This document shows positions 14,425-21,872 of a DNA stretch of 30,583 nucleotides, one piece after another. The number at the start of each line of letters is the position of its first letter. Within the stretch, counting starts at the first letter, position 1. The position numbers were made by a program, and so were the translations under genes. The DNA comes from a virus: IMG/VR virus record IMGVR_UViG_3300040801_001493, positions 1 to 30,583 of that record. One strand, given 5' to 3'. The notes under the pieces are model-generated. The model was not told where the DNA came from and made no database searches. It worked only from the letters and a program-made list of their open reading frames with translations.

Positions 14425-15363
14425 CTACACTACAAAGACAGGAGGATACACTTCATCCAAAATGGTCTCAACTGCTGCAAGATTTCCACTCGACACTACG
14501 AAAGAGGTGATAGATTCCGCAGCGCCAATACCGTCAGGGAAGATTACGCGTCGGGTGACACGATCGGGGTTACCGAACGGGGATCTGGCAAGAGGTAGGA
14601 ACATGTCGTTGGTATCAACATCGACAGTCGAGGCAAAGTAAAAGGACGCACCTTCTGCAGCTCCAGGCGTGGTGGTAAGATCACCAAGGTCAATCGTACG
14701 CACTCGATACTCGCGACCCTGGAGGAATACTGTCTCAGCGCTACTCCATGGTGACTGGGGGTCGGGGCTCGGATCCGCTGCGTATGTCGTCGGAAATTCG
14801 ACCCCCAGTTCAACAAACATGATGTCGATGTTAACGGGTGCAGCAACGAGATTTGTCGTTGCAACAGTTAAGATACCGTCATTGGACAGCTGGAATATTG
14901 CTGGAGCTGTTGCCGCAGCAACGGCACCGCTTACGGGGTTAGTTGTGCGTGCAATAAATTGGGCTATACCCGACTCGGGACGCTCGAAGTTAATTCGGGT
15001 TGTGTTCGAGTCGACGATCTCCACGGAGAGAGGTTCAATTTCCAGACGTTGGTCTAGGTCAGGCCTATCAACAGCAACCTGAACGACGGGGTTGCTGTTG
15101 AGATTGTGGCGAACTGTCCATGATGAAGACACGATCGACTGTGTGTAATTGAACAGGACGTTTCGTGGTTGTCGGTTCGTCACACCAGGAATTCGCTTAG
15201 CCAACGTGTTGACGTTCCGATCCTGTAGACGGTTGACTTGTGACAGCTGACCTGTACAGCCTTCAGTAATCGTACAAAGCCCGATTGTCGTCAACCCGCG
15301 CTCATTCTCGCGAAGCTGGATTAGACGATTGCACCCTGAGCATTTGTAGACTACTGTTGCCAT
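14425..15363 (-). CDS. Zinc-ribbon protein, putative virion structural protein
   Basis: The product is 312 residues. The N-terminus has a zinc-ribbon pattern: KCSGCNRL (Cys8, Cys11) and LCTITEGC (Cys29, Cys36). The rest has no Cys and reads as a beta-sandwich protein rich in Thr, Val, Asn and Pro (SSSWTVRHNLNSNPVVQVAV; ATTNLVAAPVNIDIMFVEL), as in tail or baseplate proteins of T4-like phages. No late promoter is visible right upstream; it could be reached from the octamer at 15656-15663, one gene away. Structural role is inferred. It ends 55 nt before the helicase start, with a small bulged hairpin between (14410-14426). Confidence 0.78.
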   Translation of the reverse strand: MATVVYKCSGCNRLIQLRENERGLTTIGLCTITEGCTGQLSQVNRLQDRNVNTLAKRIPGVTNRQPRNVLFNYTQSIVSSSWTVRHNLNSNPVVQVAVDRPDLDQRLEIEPLSVEIVDSNTTRINFERPESGIAQFIARTTNPVSGAVAAATAPAIFQLSNDGILTVATTNLVAAPVNIDIMFVELGVEFPTTYAADPSPDPQSPWSSAETVFLQGREYRVRTIDLGDLTTTPGAAEGASFYFASTVDVDTNDMFLPLARSPFGNPDRVTRRVIFPDGIGAAESITSFVVSSGNLAAVETILDEVYPPVFVV

Positions 15364-15364
15364 C

Positions 15365-15640
15365 TTACACTAGTTGGATGTTGCTCGTTGCTCGTGTGTA
15401 TTCCTTGAGCATCTCGTCGTCAAGCTTCGACTCGGCGACAACAGCCGATTCTTTGAGCATGGCGACCGTCTGTTCACGAGCAGAGATCAGAAGAGGGGCG
15501 AATGCAACTGAAACGCCTTGTGGTCCAGGCTGAACCATCAGAATGCGTGGATCTTCGATCGTGAGAGTCCCACCGTCGAAGTTCTTCACTTTACCGATCA
15601 GCTCTTCGCCGGTTACGAGTTTGAATGCCTTTGTGTCCAT
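15365..15640 (-). CDS. Small beta-rich protein, Sm/LSm-like candidate
   Basis: The product is 91 residues. Residues 1-55 read as a small beta barrel: FKLVTGEELIGKVKNFDGG, LTIEDPRILMVQPGPQG, VSVAFAPLLISA. The order TGEELIGKV-x6-LTIEDPR resembles the Sm1 motif of LSm-type proteins. The last third is an amphipathic helix (DDEMLKEYTRATSNIQLV). If it is Sm-like it may bind RNA, but this is only pattern similarity. The start has AAGGAGACAAAC, and TGTAAATA at 15656-15663 would begin a transcript right at the GGAG. Confidence 0.75.
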   Translation of the reverse strand: MDTKAFKLVTGEELIGKVKNFDGGTLTIEDPRILMVQPGPQGVSVAFAPLLISAREQTVAMLKESAVVAESKLDDEMLKEYTRATSNIQLV

Positions 15641-15655
15641 GTTTGTCTCCTTATG

Positions 15656-15663
15656 TATTTACA
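15656..15663 (-). promoter_or_regulatory. Degenerate late promoter (TGTAAATA)
   Basis: TGTAAATA differs from the consensus at one position and lies 15 nt before the ATG at 15640. A start 6 nt downstream gives the leader GGAGACAAAC, just long enough for the ribosome site. The TAA inside the octamer is also the stop codon of gene 15659-15937. Confidence 0.5.
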
Positions 15664-15937
15664 GCCGCGTATAGATCCCATAGAGGTTTACCACAAAGTA
15701 GAACACTTGTAGGGACACCAACGCCCACTCCTTGATCAGAGTGCCGGCTATTAACCAAACAATAGTTCCAGTAGTGTACAGGAAGAACGGCCAAGCATCA
15801 AGAGCCCACTCAGGTGAGATTGCCACACAGGTTGCGGCTGTGATTAGCGCACTATTGCCAACCCACTTGAACACGTTAAACATCTTTGGGTGAATCGTCA
15901 ACCAATGAACCAGATATGCATACCAATGAAAGATCAT
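15659..15937 (-). CDS. Small integral membrane protein
   Basis: The product is 92 residues with three likely transmembrane segments, at about residues 25-42 (WVGNSALITAATCVAI), 48-68 (AWPFFLYTTGTIVWLIAGTL) and 70-90 (EWALVSLQVFYFVVNLYGIY). The ending SLQVFYFVVNLYGIYTRL recalls small PQ-loop or PnuC-like membrane proteins, but the length fits only a fragment of those, so function is unknown. The ATG overlaps the previous stop (ATGA), placing it in the operon with genes 15934-16719. Confidence 0.8.
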   Translation of the reverse strand: MIFHWYAYLVHWLTIHPKMFNVFKWVGNSALITAATCVAISPEWALDAWPFFLYTTGTIVWLIAGTLIKEWALVSLQVFYFVVNLYGIYTRL

Positions 15938-16140
15938 CGTTTTTGGTACTTCGGTAATATGGGGATTTTGACTGACTCCCCCGCACGGCGCACTGCTTCG
16001 CTGTTCTCAATGAGATAGTAGATACGAGCGAGTTGGTAATCTTCTTCCGTCATGTTGATGTTGTTGTAGTTCTTGATCACACCATAGATTGTCTCGCCGG
16101 CACGAAACTGGTGCTCAACTGTATCGTATTCGTATGCCAC
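15934..16140 (-). CDS. Small LysM-like protein
   Basis: The product is 68 residues. It starts at GTG 16140, with AGGAG six nt before it and one base after the upstream stop. The sequence HQFRAGETIYGVIKNYNNIN followed by YYLIENSEAVRRAGESVKIP has the LysM order: a GETI turn, a helix, and a second helix ending in a G-x-x-(V)K-I-P strand. T4 baseplate protein gp53 also carries a LysM-like region, so a baseplate or wall-binding role is possible. The match is from pattern alone. Confidence 0.7.
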   Translation of the reverse strand: MAYEYDTVEHQFRAGETIYGVIKNYNNINMTEEDYQLARIYYLIENSEAVRRAGESVKIPILPKYQKR

Positions 16141-16719
16141 TTATCTCTCCTGCATTAAGTCCAGTAGCTTATCATAATCCGGGAAAGCTGATTCTCTGAC
16201 CGCAAAATAGTACGGCGTATTGTATATGATAATCTCTGCTCCTGACAAGATGCCCTCGTGTAGATTGGTCGACCGGTACGTGAACTTCAGCAAATCACGG
16301 AAAGTTTCTTCTGCCGCATTCGGATCAAGGTTCTGAAAGATTGACTCGAATACGGTGCGATACTCGTCACTCGAGTTTGTTACCTCTGACGAATAGAGGA
16401 ACTTGAAGCCGTTAATAGGGAATACGTAGAAGGGCTCCTCGTCGCGCTGTGCCTCCGCTAGGGTCGACGCACCATTGGTGAATACAGCCCGTTGACGGAG
16501 CTCGACGAACTCGTCATCAAATGCTTCGTTGAACACTTCGACGAAACCGGAGCGTTGCTTGCGCTTGCGAACCTTAACCTTATGAACGTCATCATAAGCG
16601 TTAGGTAGATTTTTGAATAGAGGAGTGAGATGCGACTCACGCAGAAAATCAGAGCACGCTTCCCGCAGCCCTGCAAACGCTTCGTAGTGTTTATGTTCGA
16701 ATATCTGTCTCAGTTGCAT
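16141..16719 (-). CDS. Late protein of unknown function with capsid-targeting-like N-terminus
   Basis: The product is 192 residues. The N-terminus MQLRQIFEHKHYEAF resembles the leaders of the 9773-12233 cassette and contains IFE. The rest is mixed alpha/beta: a basic stretch (HKVKVRKRKQRSGFVEVFNE), then EPFYVFPINGFKFLYSSEV and an aromatic-rich C-terminus (EIIIYNTPYYFAVRESAFP). I do not recognise a domain, though FYVFPINGFKFLYS looks conserved in T4-like phages as I recall. There is no Shine-Dalgarno; GATAAATA lies 6 nt before the ATG, inside a perfect 12-bp hairpin. Confidence 0.8.
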   Translation of the reverse strand: MQLRQIFEHKHYEAFAGLREACSDFLRESHLTPLFKNLPNAYDDVHKVKVRKRKQRSGFVEVFNEAFDDEFVELRQRAVFTNGASTLAEAQRDEEPFYVFPINGFKFLYSSEVTNSSDEYRTVFESIFQNLDPNAAEETFRDLLKFTYRSTNLHEGILSGAEIIIYNTPYYFAVRESAFPDYDKLLDLMQER

Positions 16720-16745
16720 GAACCGTATTTATCTACGGTTCATGC
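16716..16745 (-). promoter_or_regulatory. Perfect 12-bp hairpin containing late promoter and start codon
   Basis: GCATGAACCGTA (16716-16727) pairs perfectly with TACGGTTCATGC (16734-16745) around a 6-nt loop. The late octamer GATAAATA spans 16726-16733, and the ATG of gene 16141-16719 is in the arm. Read-through RNA would hide the start codon; RNA begun at the octamer would lack the 5' arm. No U tract follows, so a terminator is unlikely. Confidence 0.85.
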
Positions 16746-16769
16746 GTCTGAGTGTTTGGGTACGATGCC

Positions 16770-17021
16770 TTAAGCCGCCCGTTGGCTTGCGGCATCCTCC
16801 TCCATGCGCTTGAGGAGATCGTTTGCTGCCTGGATAGCCTTCGGTTGCATGTAGTACGGACACCGCTCGATCTCATCGATGCAGTAAGCGAAGTCGCACT
16901 GATACTCATAGAGGGCAGTACCCTTAACAGCTTTGAACCGAGGGCCGAACGGTTCGGATGCTTTCTCGAAAGCACGGTGCAGGAACTCAAGAACCTGCGG
17001 GATATTGATTTCACGGGCCAT
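16770..17021 (-). CDS. Small early protein of unknown function
   Basis: The product is 83 residues from the ATG at 17021, preceded by AAGGTTAACCACC; a longer in-frame ORF to 17075 starts within the probable leader. The sequence is helical with three Cys/Tyr patches (EYQCDFAYCIDEIERCPYYM) and an Ala-rich end. I do not recognise a family. It lies behind the best sigma70-like promoter of the window (17085-17112), so early expression is likely. The 5' leader holds an inverted repeat GTGCAT/ATGCAC (17054-17059 with 17068-17073). Confidence 0.72.
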   Translation of the reverse strand: MAREINIPQVLEFLHRAFEKASEPFGPRFKAVKGTALYEYQCDFAYCIDEIERCPYYMQPKAIQAANDLLKRMEEDAASQRAA

Positions 17022-17084
17022 GGTGGTTAACCTTACATTACGGATTGAAGATTGTGCATACACCTGCATGCACACCCAGGACGT

Positions 17085-17112
17085 ACTATACGCAGTCTGA
17101 TACAGCTGTCAA
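17085..17112 (-). promoter_or_regulatory. Strong sigma70-like promoter
   Basis: On the minus strand TTGACA (17107-17112, perfect) and TATAGT (17085-17090) are separated by 16 nt. Transcription would start near 17078 and run about 57 nt to the ATG at 17021. This is likely a phage early promoter read by unmodified host polymerase. Confidence 0.75.
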
Positions 17113-17131
17113 CGAGTTGTATATGGTTATT

Positions 17132-17323
17132 TTACTCTGAACTAACCGCAGTAAGAGATCGGGACACACATATCTCCATCTCTATCTCTTCTGTGATGTT
17201 GTTAGCCAGTCGGTACATCCTCTGTATTACTTTTGGGTCGCACTGAGGTCGTACTTCCTCGATCATCGAGGACATCAACGTCTCTAGATATACAACCAGA
17301 GCTGCCTGTTCGTCTATCGTCAT
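17132..17323 (-). CDS. Small late helical protein
   Basis: The product is 63 residues and helical throughout (EQAALVVYLETLMSSMIEEV, VIQRMYRLANNITEEIEMEI). It has two Cys and no membrane segment. There is no Shine-Dalgarno. GGTAAATA ends exactly 5 nt before the ATG at 17323, the same layout as the other predicted leaderless late genes, which supports this start. It diverges from the LamG-protein gene. Function is unknown. Confidence 0.7.
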   Translation of the reverse strand: MTIDEQAALVVYLETLMSSMIEEVRPQCDPKVIQRMYRLANNITEEIEMEICVSRSLTAVSSE

Positions 17324-17328
17324 GCTGT

Positions 17329-17348
17329 TATTTACCTCAACATAAATA
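17329..17348. promoter_or_regulatory. Divergent pair of late promoters
   Basis: GGTAAATA on the minus strand (17329-17336) and CATAAATA on the plus strand (17341-17348) lie 4 nt apart. Each ends exactly 5 nt before an ATG (17323 minus, 17354 plus). Each octamer is one or two bases off the T4 consensus. Confidence 0.75.
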
Positions 17349-17353
17349 GTCGT

Positions 17354-18271
17354 ATGCCATTTTCATCCAGTCAAGGTTCCAGTTTCCGCAACAAGCCAGC
17401 GCCTGTTATCGGTGGTTGCACGCCCGAAAACGATTGGGATGCTCTTCTTGATAGCCTAGATCCAGAAGTCGATTATAGGTTCAACGAGACGATTGGTTCG
17501 ACCCCTGCTCTTGTAAACTGTGGAAACCTAGGTTCCACATTTGATATGCTCGATGGTACTAACTTCAGTGGTAACTCTCCCGAGTATGAGTTACAAGGTG
17601 GATACACCGGACTTGACTTCCCCGATAGCACCTTCGCTGTGGGTTTCAATAACCCTGGATTCAATGAGGTTCTGAGTACATCCGGTCCGTTTACAGGACT
17701 AAACACAGTTCTCACTGGCTCGATCATCGCAATATTCCGTAAGCCGATCGGCTTCGGCAACGAGATTATCTTTCGTGGGTCAGACGGCGACGTCGGCGGC
17801 GGCGAAACCCCCACAAACTCTTTCACCATTGGTGTCGATAACGGCAACGCATACGTTGCGGCGACCGACGATCTTGGAACGGAAGTTTTTCGATTACAAG
17901 ATGGAACAACGTTCGTAGACGACGAAGAATGGTACATGGTCGTGTTCACCAACGACGGCACACCAGCCGGCAACATCATATACATTAACGGTTCCCTGGC
18001 AGACAGCGGCTCTACAGGTGCTTCAGTCGCATGGGTTGGCACATATTCAAACCTTTGGACATACGCTACTGTTGGTGGATGGGTGTTTGATGATGGTAGC
18101 GAATCGGACACTGATTTCTTTAGCGGCGACATAGACTATCTAGTTTTCCTCGACGACGTCCTTACACCCGCAGAAGTAGAAAATCTGTGGCTTGTATACT
18201 CCGGTAGCCCACCAGGTGGTGGCGAAGGCGGAGAAGGTGGCGAAGGCGGAGAAGGCGGAGAACTCCCCTGA
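17354..18271 (+). CDS. LamG/lectin-like surface protein with Gly-Glu tail, putative tail fibre or head decoration
   Basis: The product is 305 residues. Residues about 35-280 form a concanavalin A/LamG-type jelly roll: VDYRFNETIGSTPALVNCG, a middle strand TGSIIAIFRKP, EWYMVVFTNDG, NIIYINGSLADSG, and SGDIDYLVFLDDVLTPAEV at the end, which is the typical LamG_3 closing pattern. The C-terminus is a run of Gly-Gly-Glu repeats (residues 290-303). Such domains bind sugars, so host recognition or particle decoration is likely. Expression is predicted late and leaderless from CATAAATA 5 nt before the ATG. Confidence 0.82.
   Translation: MPFSSSQGSSFRNKPAPVIGGCTPENDWDALLDSLDPEVDYRFNETIGSTPALVNCGNLGSTFDMLDGTNFSGNSPEYELQGGYTGLDFPDSTFAVGFNNPGFNEVLSTSGPFTGLNTVLTGSIIAIFRKPIGFGNEIIFRGSDGDVGGGETPTNSFTIGVDNGNAYVAATDDLGTEVFRLQDGTTFVDDEEWYMVVFTNDGTPAGNIIYINGSLADSGSTGASVAWVGTYSNLWTYATVGGWVFDDGSESDTDFFSGDIDYLVFLDDVLTPAEVENLWLVYSGSPPGGGEGGEGGEGGEGGELP
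18221..18262 (+). repeat. In-frame GGCGGAGAA minisatellite
   Basis: Tandem 9-nt units GGCGGAGAA, with variants GGTGGCGAA and a short first unit GGCGAA, encode Gly-Gly-Glu repeats at the end of the LamG-like protein. Copy number could vary by slippage. Confidence 0.85.
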
Positions 18272-18291
18272 TAACTAACCCTTGACTATAA

Positions 18292-18412
18292 ACTGCCGTA
18301 TATCGTACGGTTCTATGAGCGGTAACCGAAGGCAGTAAATACTCCTACATTTCACCACCCTGTGAAATCAACGACACTTCTGCGATTACCGGCTAGACGG
18401 CTGGTGGGTGGT
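18292..18412 (+). promoter_or_regulatory. Possible structured 5' leader of nrdA
   Basis: The 184 nt between the LamG-like gene and nrdA contain several pairing elements: hairpin CCGTA/TACGG (18296-18310), CGGTAA (18320-18325) with TTACCG (18386-18391), and hairpin ATTTCAC/GTGAAAT (18349-18368) whose loop CACCC (18356-18360) can pair with GGGTG (18406-18410). That would be a pseudoknot. A weak sigma70-like element TTGACT (18282-18287) with TACGGT (18306-18311) lies at the front. It matches no riboswitch I know. The pairings could arise by chance. Confidence 0.4.
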
Positions 18413-18455
18413 TTATGCGCTTTCGAAAATAAGAATAAGAATCAAGGAGAAACAC

Positions 18456-20723
18456 ATGACATCCGACTCCCCTATTTTCGTCACAAAACGTGACGGTAGT
18501 AAGGAACCACTAGACCTCGACAAACTACACCAAGTCCTATTCTGGGCTACAGAAGACATCACAGGAGTATCTGTCTCTGATATCGAAATGAACTCGAAGA
18601 TCCAGTTCTTCGACGGCATTAAAACACGAAGTATCCACGACACAATGGTTAAGGCAGCAGCCGATTTGATCTCGGAGGATACACCAAACTATCAGTACGT
18701 AGCGGCACGCCTTATGGTGTTCAATCTACGTAAGGAAGTGCTTGGGCAATTTGAGCCAATTCCTCTTCGTGAGTTCGCACAGCAGAACATTGAGCGTGGG
18801 CTTTACGACCCAGCGCTGCTTGAGCAATATACGGAAGAAGAGTTCGACCAGCTTGAGAAGATTGTTAAGCACGAACGCGACATGGATTTCACCTATGCTG
18901 CTATGAAGCAGTTCGAAGGTAAGTATCTTGTTCAGCATCGCGATACAGGAGAAATCTGCGAGACGCCGCAGTACGCCTACATCTTCATCGCAGCCACGAT
19001 GTTTGCTACGTATCCACAAGAAACGCGCATGCGTTACATCAAGGAGTTCTATGAGGCAGTCTCGACACATAAGATCAGCCTACCAACACCTATCATGGCT
19101 GGCGTTCGAACGCCAGATCGCCAGTACTCGTCGTGTGTTCTAATCGAGTGCGATGACAGTCTCGATAGTATTATTGCTACCGTTGGTGCTGTCATCAAGT
19201 ACATTTCCAACAAAGCTGGCATCGGTATTGGTGGTGGACGCATTCGCGCTGAAGGCTCTAAAGTACGTTCCGGTCAATCTGTTCACACCGGTGTGACGCC
19301 GTTCTACCGTCTATTCCAATCAGCCGTAAAAAGCTGTTCACAGGGTGGGGTTCGCGGTGGGGCGGCGACTCTTTACGTTCCGTTCTGGCACGCTGAGATC
19401 GAGAACATCCTCGTTCTCAAGAATAACAAGGGTACGGAGGACAATCGCGTTCGCCGTATCGACTACGGGATTCAGTTTAACAAGCTGATGTTCGAACGCT
19501 TCCTCAAAGATGGCGAAATCACATTGTTCTCGCCGCACAATGTGCAGGATATGTACGATGCGTTCTATGAGGATCAAGAAGAGTTTGAGCGCCTGTACCT
19601 CAAGTACGAGAACGATCGCAAGACGCCGAAGCAAAAGGTTCGAGCTCGTGAGCTGTTCTCCGCGTTCATGAATGAGCGAGCTGAGACGGGTCGCATCTAC
19701 TTCATGAACGTTGACCACGCCAATACACACAGTTCGTTCGATGTTCCAATTCGTATGTCGAACCTATGTTGTGAGATTGACCTACCAACGAAGCCTCTTG
19801 ATAGCTTGGATGACCCAAACGGCGAAATCTCGCTCTGCACGCTTTCCGCCATCAACCTAGGTACGATCAACCTATCGAACCTCGACGACATTGAAGAGCG
19901 ATGCCGTATTACGGTTCGTGCGCTAGACCAGCTTCTTAGCTACCAGAACTACCCGGTTCTTGCTGCGGAGAAATCCACGCTCGCACGTCGTCCTCTCGGC
20001 ATTGGTGTTATCAATCTTGCTTACTACCTCGCAAAGAACGGCACTTCGTATAGCGACCCTGCTGCACTTCGTCTCATTCACGAGACGTTCGAAGCTCTGT
20101 CATACTACTTGATCAAAGCGTCCATGGAGCTTGCGAAAGAACATGGTGCTTGCGAGTGGTTCCATGAGACGAAGTATGCGCGCGGTATCATGCCGATCGA
20201 TACGTACAAGAAGGACGTTGATGAGCTCTGCGACCCTACTCTTAACCTTGACTGGGACTGGCTCCGCGAACAGGTTAAGACGCATGGCATGCGCAACAGT
20301 ACGCTGATGGCTCTGATGCCAGCAGAAACGTCCGCACAGATTTCCAATGCAACCAATGGTATCGAGCCCCCTCGTGCTCTCGTCTCCATCAAAGAGAGCA
20401 AGAATGGTGTTATCCGACAGGTTGTACCAGAGATTCACAAACTCAAGAACAGATATGAGCTCGCTTGGGATATGCCTTCCAATGAAGGGTATATCAAGCT
20501 TCTCGGCATCATGCAGAAGTTTATGGACCAAGGCGCGTCAGGTAATGTATACTACAATCCTGCCGCCTATGAAGGGGGCAAGGTGCCTATGTCCGTCATG
20601 CTCAAGGACTTCCTGATGATGTACAAGTATGGCTGGAAACAGGGGTACTACCACAACACGTATGACGGTAAGAGTGACGACGATGTTGTGGGTGAAGCTG
20701 ATTGCGACGCTTGCACGATTTAA
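18456..20723 (+). CDS. nrdA: Ribonucleotide reductase class I, large subunit
   Basis: The product is 755 residues from the ATG at 18456 (AAGGAGAAACACATG); T4 NrdA has 754. It reduces ribonucleoside diphosphates to deoxy forms with NrdB. An N-terminal ATP-cone (about residues 6-95, VTKRDGSKEPLDLDKLHQVL) is followed by the barrel: YSSCVLIECDDS (first active-site Cys), NLCCEIDLPTK and EISLCTLSAINL (radical Cys, Glu, second Cys), MPAETSAQISNATNGIEP, and YKYGWKQGYYHNTY (radical-transfer tyrosines). The tail ends in EADCDACTI, the CxxC reduced by a redoxin. All key residues look present. nrdB follows after 10 nt. Confidence 0.97.
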   Translation: MTSDSPIFVTKRDGSKEPLDLDKLHQVLFWATEDITGVSVSDIEMNSKIQFFDGIKTRSIHDTMVKAAADLISEDTPNYQYVAARLMVFNLRKEVLGQFEPIPLREFAQQNIERGLYDPALLEQYTEEEFDQLEKIVKHERDMDFTYAAMKQFEGKYLVQHRDTGEICETPQYAYIFIAATMFATYPQETRMRYIKEFYEAVSTHKISLPTPIMAGVRTPDRQYSSCVLIECDDSLDSIIATVGAVIKYISNKAGIGIGGGRIRAEGSKVRSGQSVHTGVTPFYRLFQSAVKSCSQGGVRGGAATLYVPFWHAEIENILVLKNNKGTEDNRVRRIDYGIQFNKLMFERFLKDGEITLFSPHNVQDMYDAFYEDQEEFERLYLKYENDRKTPKQKVRARELFSAFMNERAETGRIYFMNVDHANTHSSFDVPIRMSNLCCEIDLPTKPLDSLDDPNGEISLCTLSAINLGTINLSNLDDIEERCRITVRALDQLLSYQNYPVLAAEKSTLARRPLGIGVINLAYYLAKNGTSYSDPAALRLIHETFEALSYYLIKASMELAKEHGACEWFHETKYARGIMPIDTYKKDVDELCDPTLNLDWDWLREQVKTHGMRNSTLMALMPAETSAQISNATNGIEPPRALVSIKESKNGVIRQVVPEIHKLKNRYELAWDMPSNEGYIKLLGIMQKFMDQGASGNVYYNPAAYEGGKVPMSVMLKDFLMMYKYGWKQGYYHNTYDGKSDDDVVGEADCDACTI

Positions 20724-20733
20724 GGAGAACTAG

Positions 20734-21864
20734 ATGGCAGATACTGTCTTTTCACATAAGAAAACAGACTTTACGAAAGAGGCGATGTTTTTCGGCGCTG
20801 AGCCGAACATCGCCCGGTACGATGTTCAGAAGTACGCAGTATTCGAGAAGCTAACGGACACACAGCATTCGCTGTTTTGGCGCCCTCAGGAAGTTGATTT
20901 GACGAAAGATGCTCGAGACTTCAAGCGTCTCGAATCGCACGAGAAGTTCATTTTCCTCGCGAACCTCAAATACCAGATCCTTCTCGATTCGGTTCAGGGG
21001 CGATCGCCAACGATCGCTCTCCTGCCGTATGTTTCGATTCCGGAACTAGAGGTGTGTATCCAGGCGTGGGCGTTCTTCGAAACGATCCACAGTCGTGCCT
21101 ATACCCACATCATCCGGAACATTGTAACAGATCCGTCAGAGATTTTTGACGTGATCCTTGACGACGAGAAGATTCTTGCGCGTGCGACGGCAGTAACGAA
21201 GTACTACGACGACTTCATCGAATACGCCAAGTGGTACGATCTTCTTGGGTTCGGCACACATCAAATCAATGGCGAGGAGATTGAGATCACCGAGTACGAT
21301 CTGATGAAGAAGCTGTACCTGTGTCTGATCTCCGTATACATCCTCGAAGGTCTTCGCTTCTATGTCTCGTTCGCTTGTTCATTTGCGTTCGCGGAACTCG
21401 ACAAGATGGAGGGTAACGCGAAGGAGATCTCATTGATCGCTCGCGACGAGGGTCAACATTTCTCGATCACTACAAACATCATTCGTGCTTACGTTCAGAA
21501 GGAAGGCAACGAAGTGATGCTTCAGGTGATGAAAGACTGCGAAGCAGAAGTGTATGAGATGTTTGATAACGCTGTTCAACAGGAGAAGGAGTGGGCAGAG
21601 TACCTGTTCAAGGACGGATCAATGATCGGCCTCAACGCCAAGCTGCTTGGTAACTACGTTGAGTGGATGGCAAACAAGCGCATGCGCGCACTTGGGTTCA
21701 AAGGACCGTACGATCAACCGTCTAATCCGCTTTCGTGGACACAAAGCTGGCTGTCTTCTCGTGAGAAGCAAGTTGCTCCTCAGGAAACGGAGATTGAGAG
21801 CTACCTGATTGGTGCGATTGAGAATGACGTGAAAGATGACACGTTTAGCGACTTCGCCTTATAA
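20734..21864 (+). CDS. nrdB: Ribonucleotide reductase class I, small subunit
   Basis: The product is 376 residues; T4 NrdB has 388. It carries the di-iron centre and tyrosyl radical. Seen: FWRPQEVDLTKDARDF, LLDSVQGRSP (metal Asp), FFETIHSRAYTHII (Glu and His ligands and the radical Tyr), EGLRFYVSFACSFAF and RDEGQHFSITTNII (second Glu, then Glu and His). The C-terminal DDTFSDFAL fits the tail that docks into NrdA. The start follows AAGGAGAACTAG. Its TAA stop is part of the late promoter TATAAATA at 21860-21867. Unlike T4 nrdB, no intron interrupts it. Confidence 0.97.
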   Translation: MADTVFSHKKTDFTKEAMFFGAEPNIARYDVQKYAVFEKLTDTQHSLFWRPQEVDLTKDARDFKRLESHEKFIFLANLKYQILLDSVQGRSPTIALLPYVSIPELEVCIQAWAFFETIHSRAYTHIIRNIVTDPSEIFDVILDDEKILARATAVTKYYDDFIEYAKWYDLLGFGTHQINGEEIEITEYDLMKKLYLCLISVYILEGLRFYVSFACSFAFAELDKMEGNAKEISLIARDEGQHFSITTNIIRAYVQKEGNEVMLQVMKDCEAEVYEMFDNAVQQEKEWAEYLFKDGSMIGLNAKLLGNYVEWMANKRMRALGFKGPYDQPSNPLSWTQSWLSSREKQVAPQETEIESYLIGAIENDVKDDTFSDFAL

Positions 21865-21867
21865 ATA
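21860..21867 (+). promoter_or_regulatory. Consensus T4 late promoter (TATAAATA)
   Basis: A perfect octamer overlaps the end of nrdB and ends 5 nt before the ATG at 21873. It predicts a leaderless late mRNA for the next gene. Confidence 0.85.
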
Positions 21868-21872
21868 GGTGT

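Noticed and set aside
17473-18132. A 219-residue minus-strand reading frame inside the LamG-like gene
   Set aside because: It lies wholly within a gene whose domain pattern is clear. Its Ser/Pro-rich sequence mirrors the Gly/Thr codons of the sense strand.
18221-18262. Short tandem repeats as a possible CRISPR or iteron array
   Set aside because: The units are contiguous 9-mers in frame within a coding sequence, without spacers; they encode Gly-Gly-Glu.
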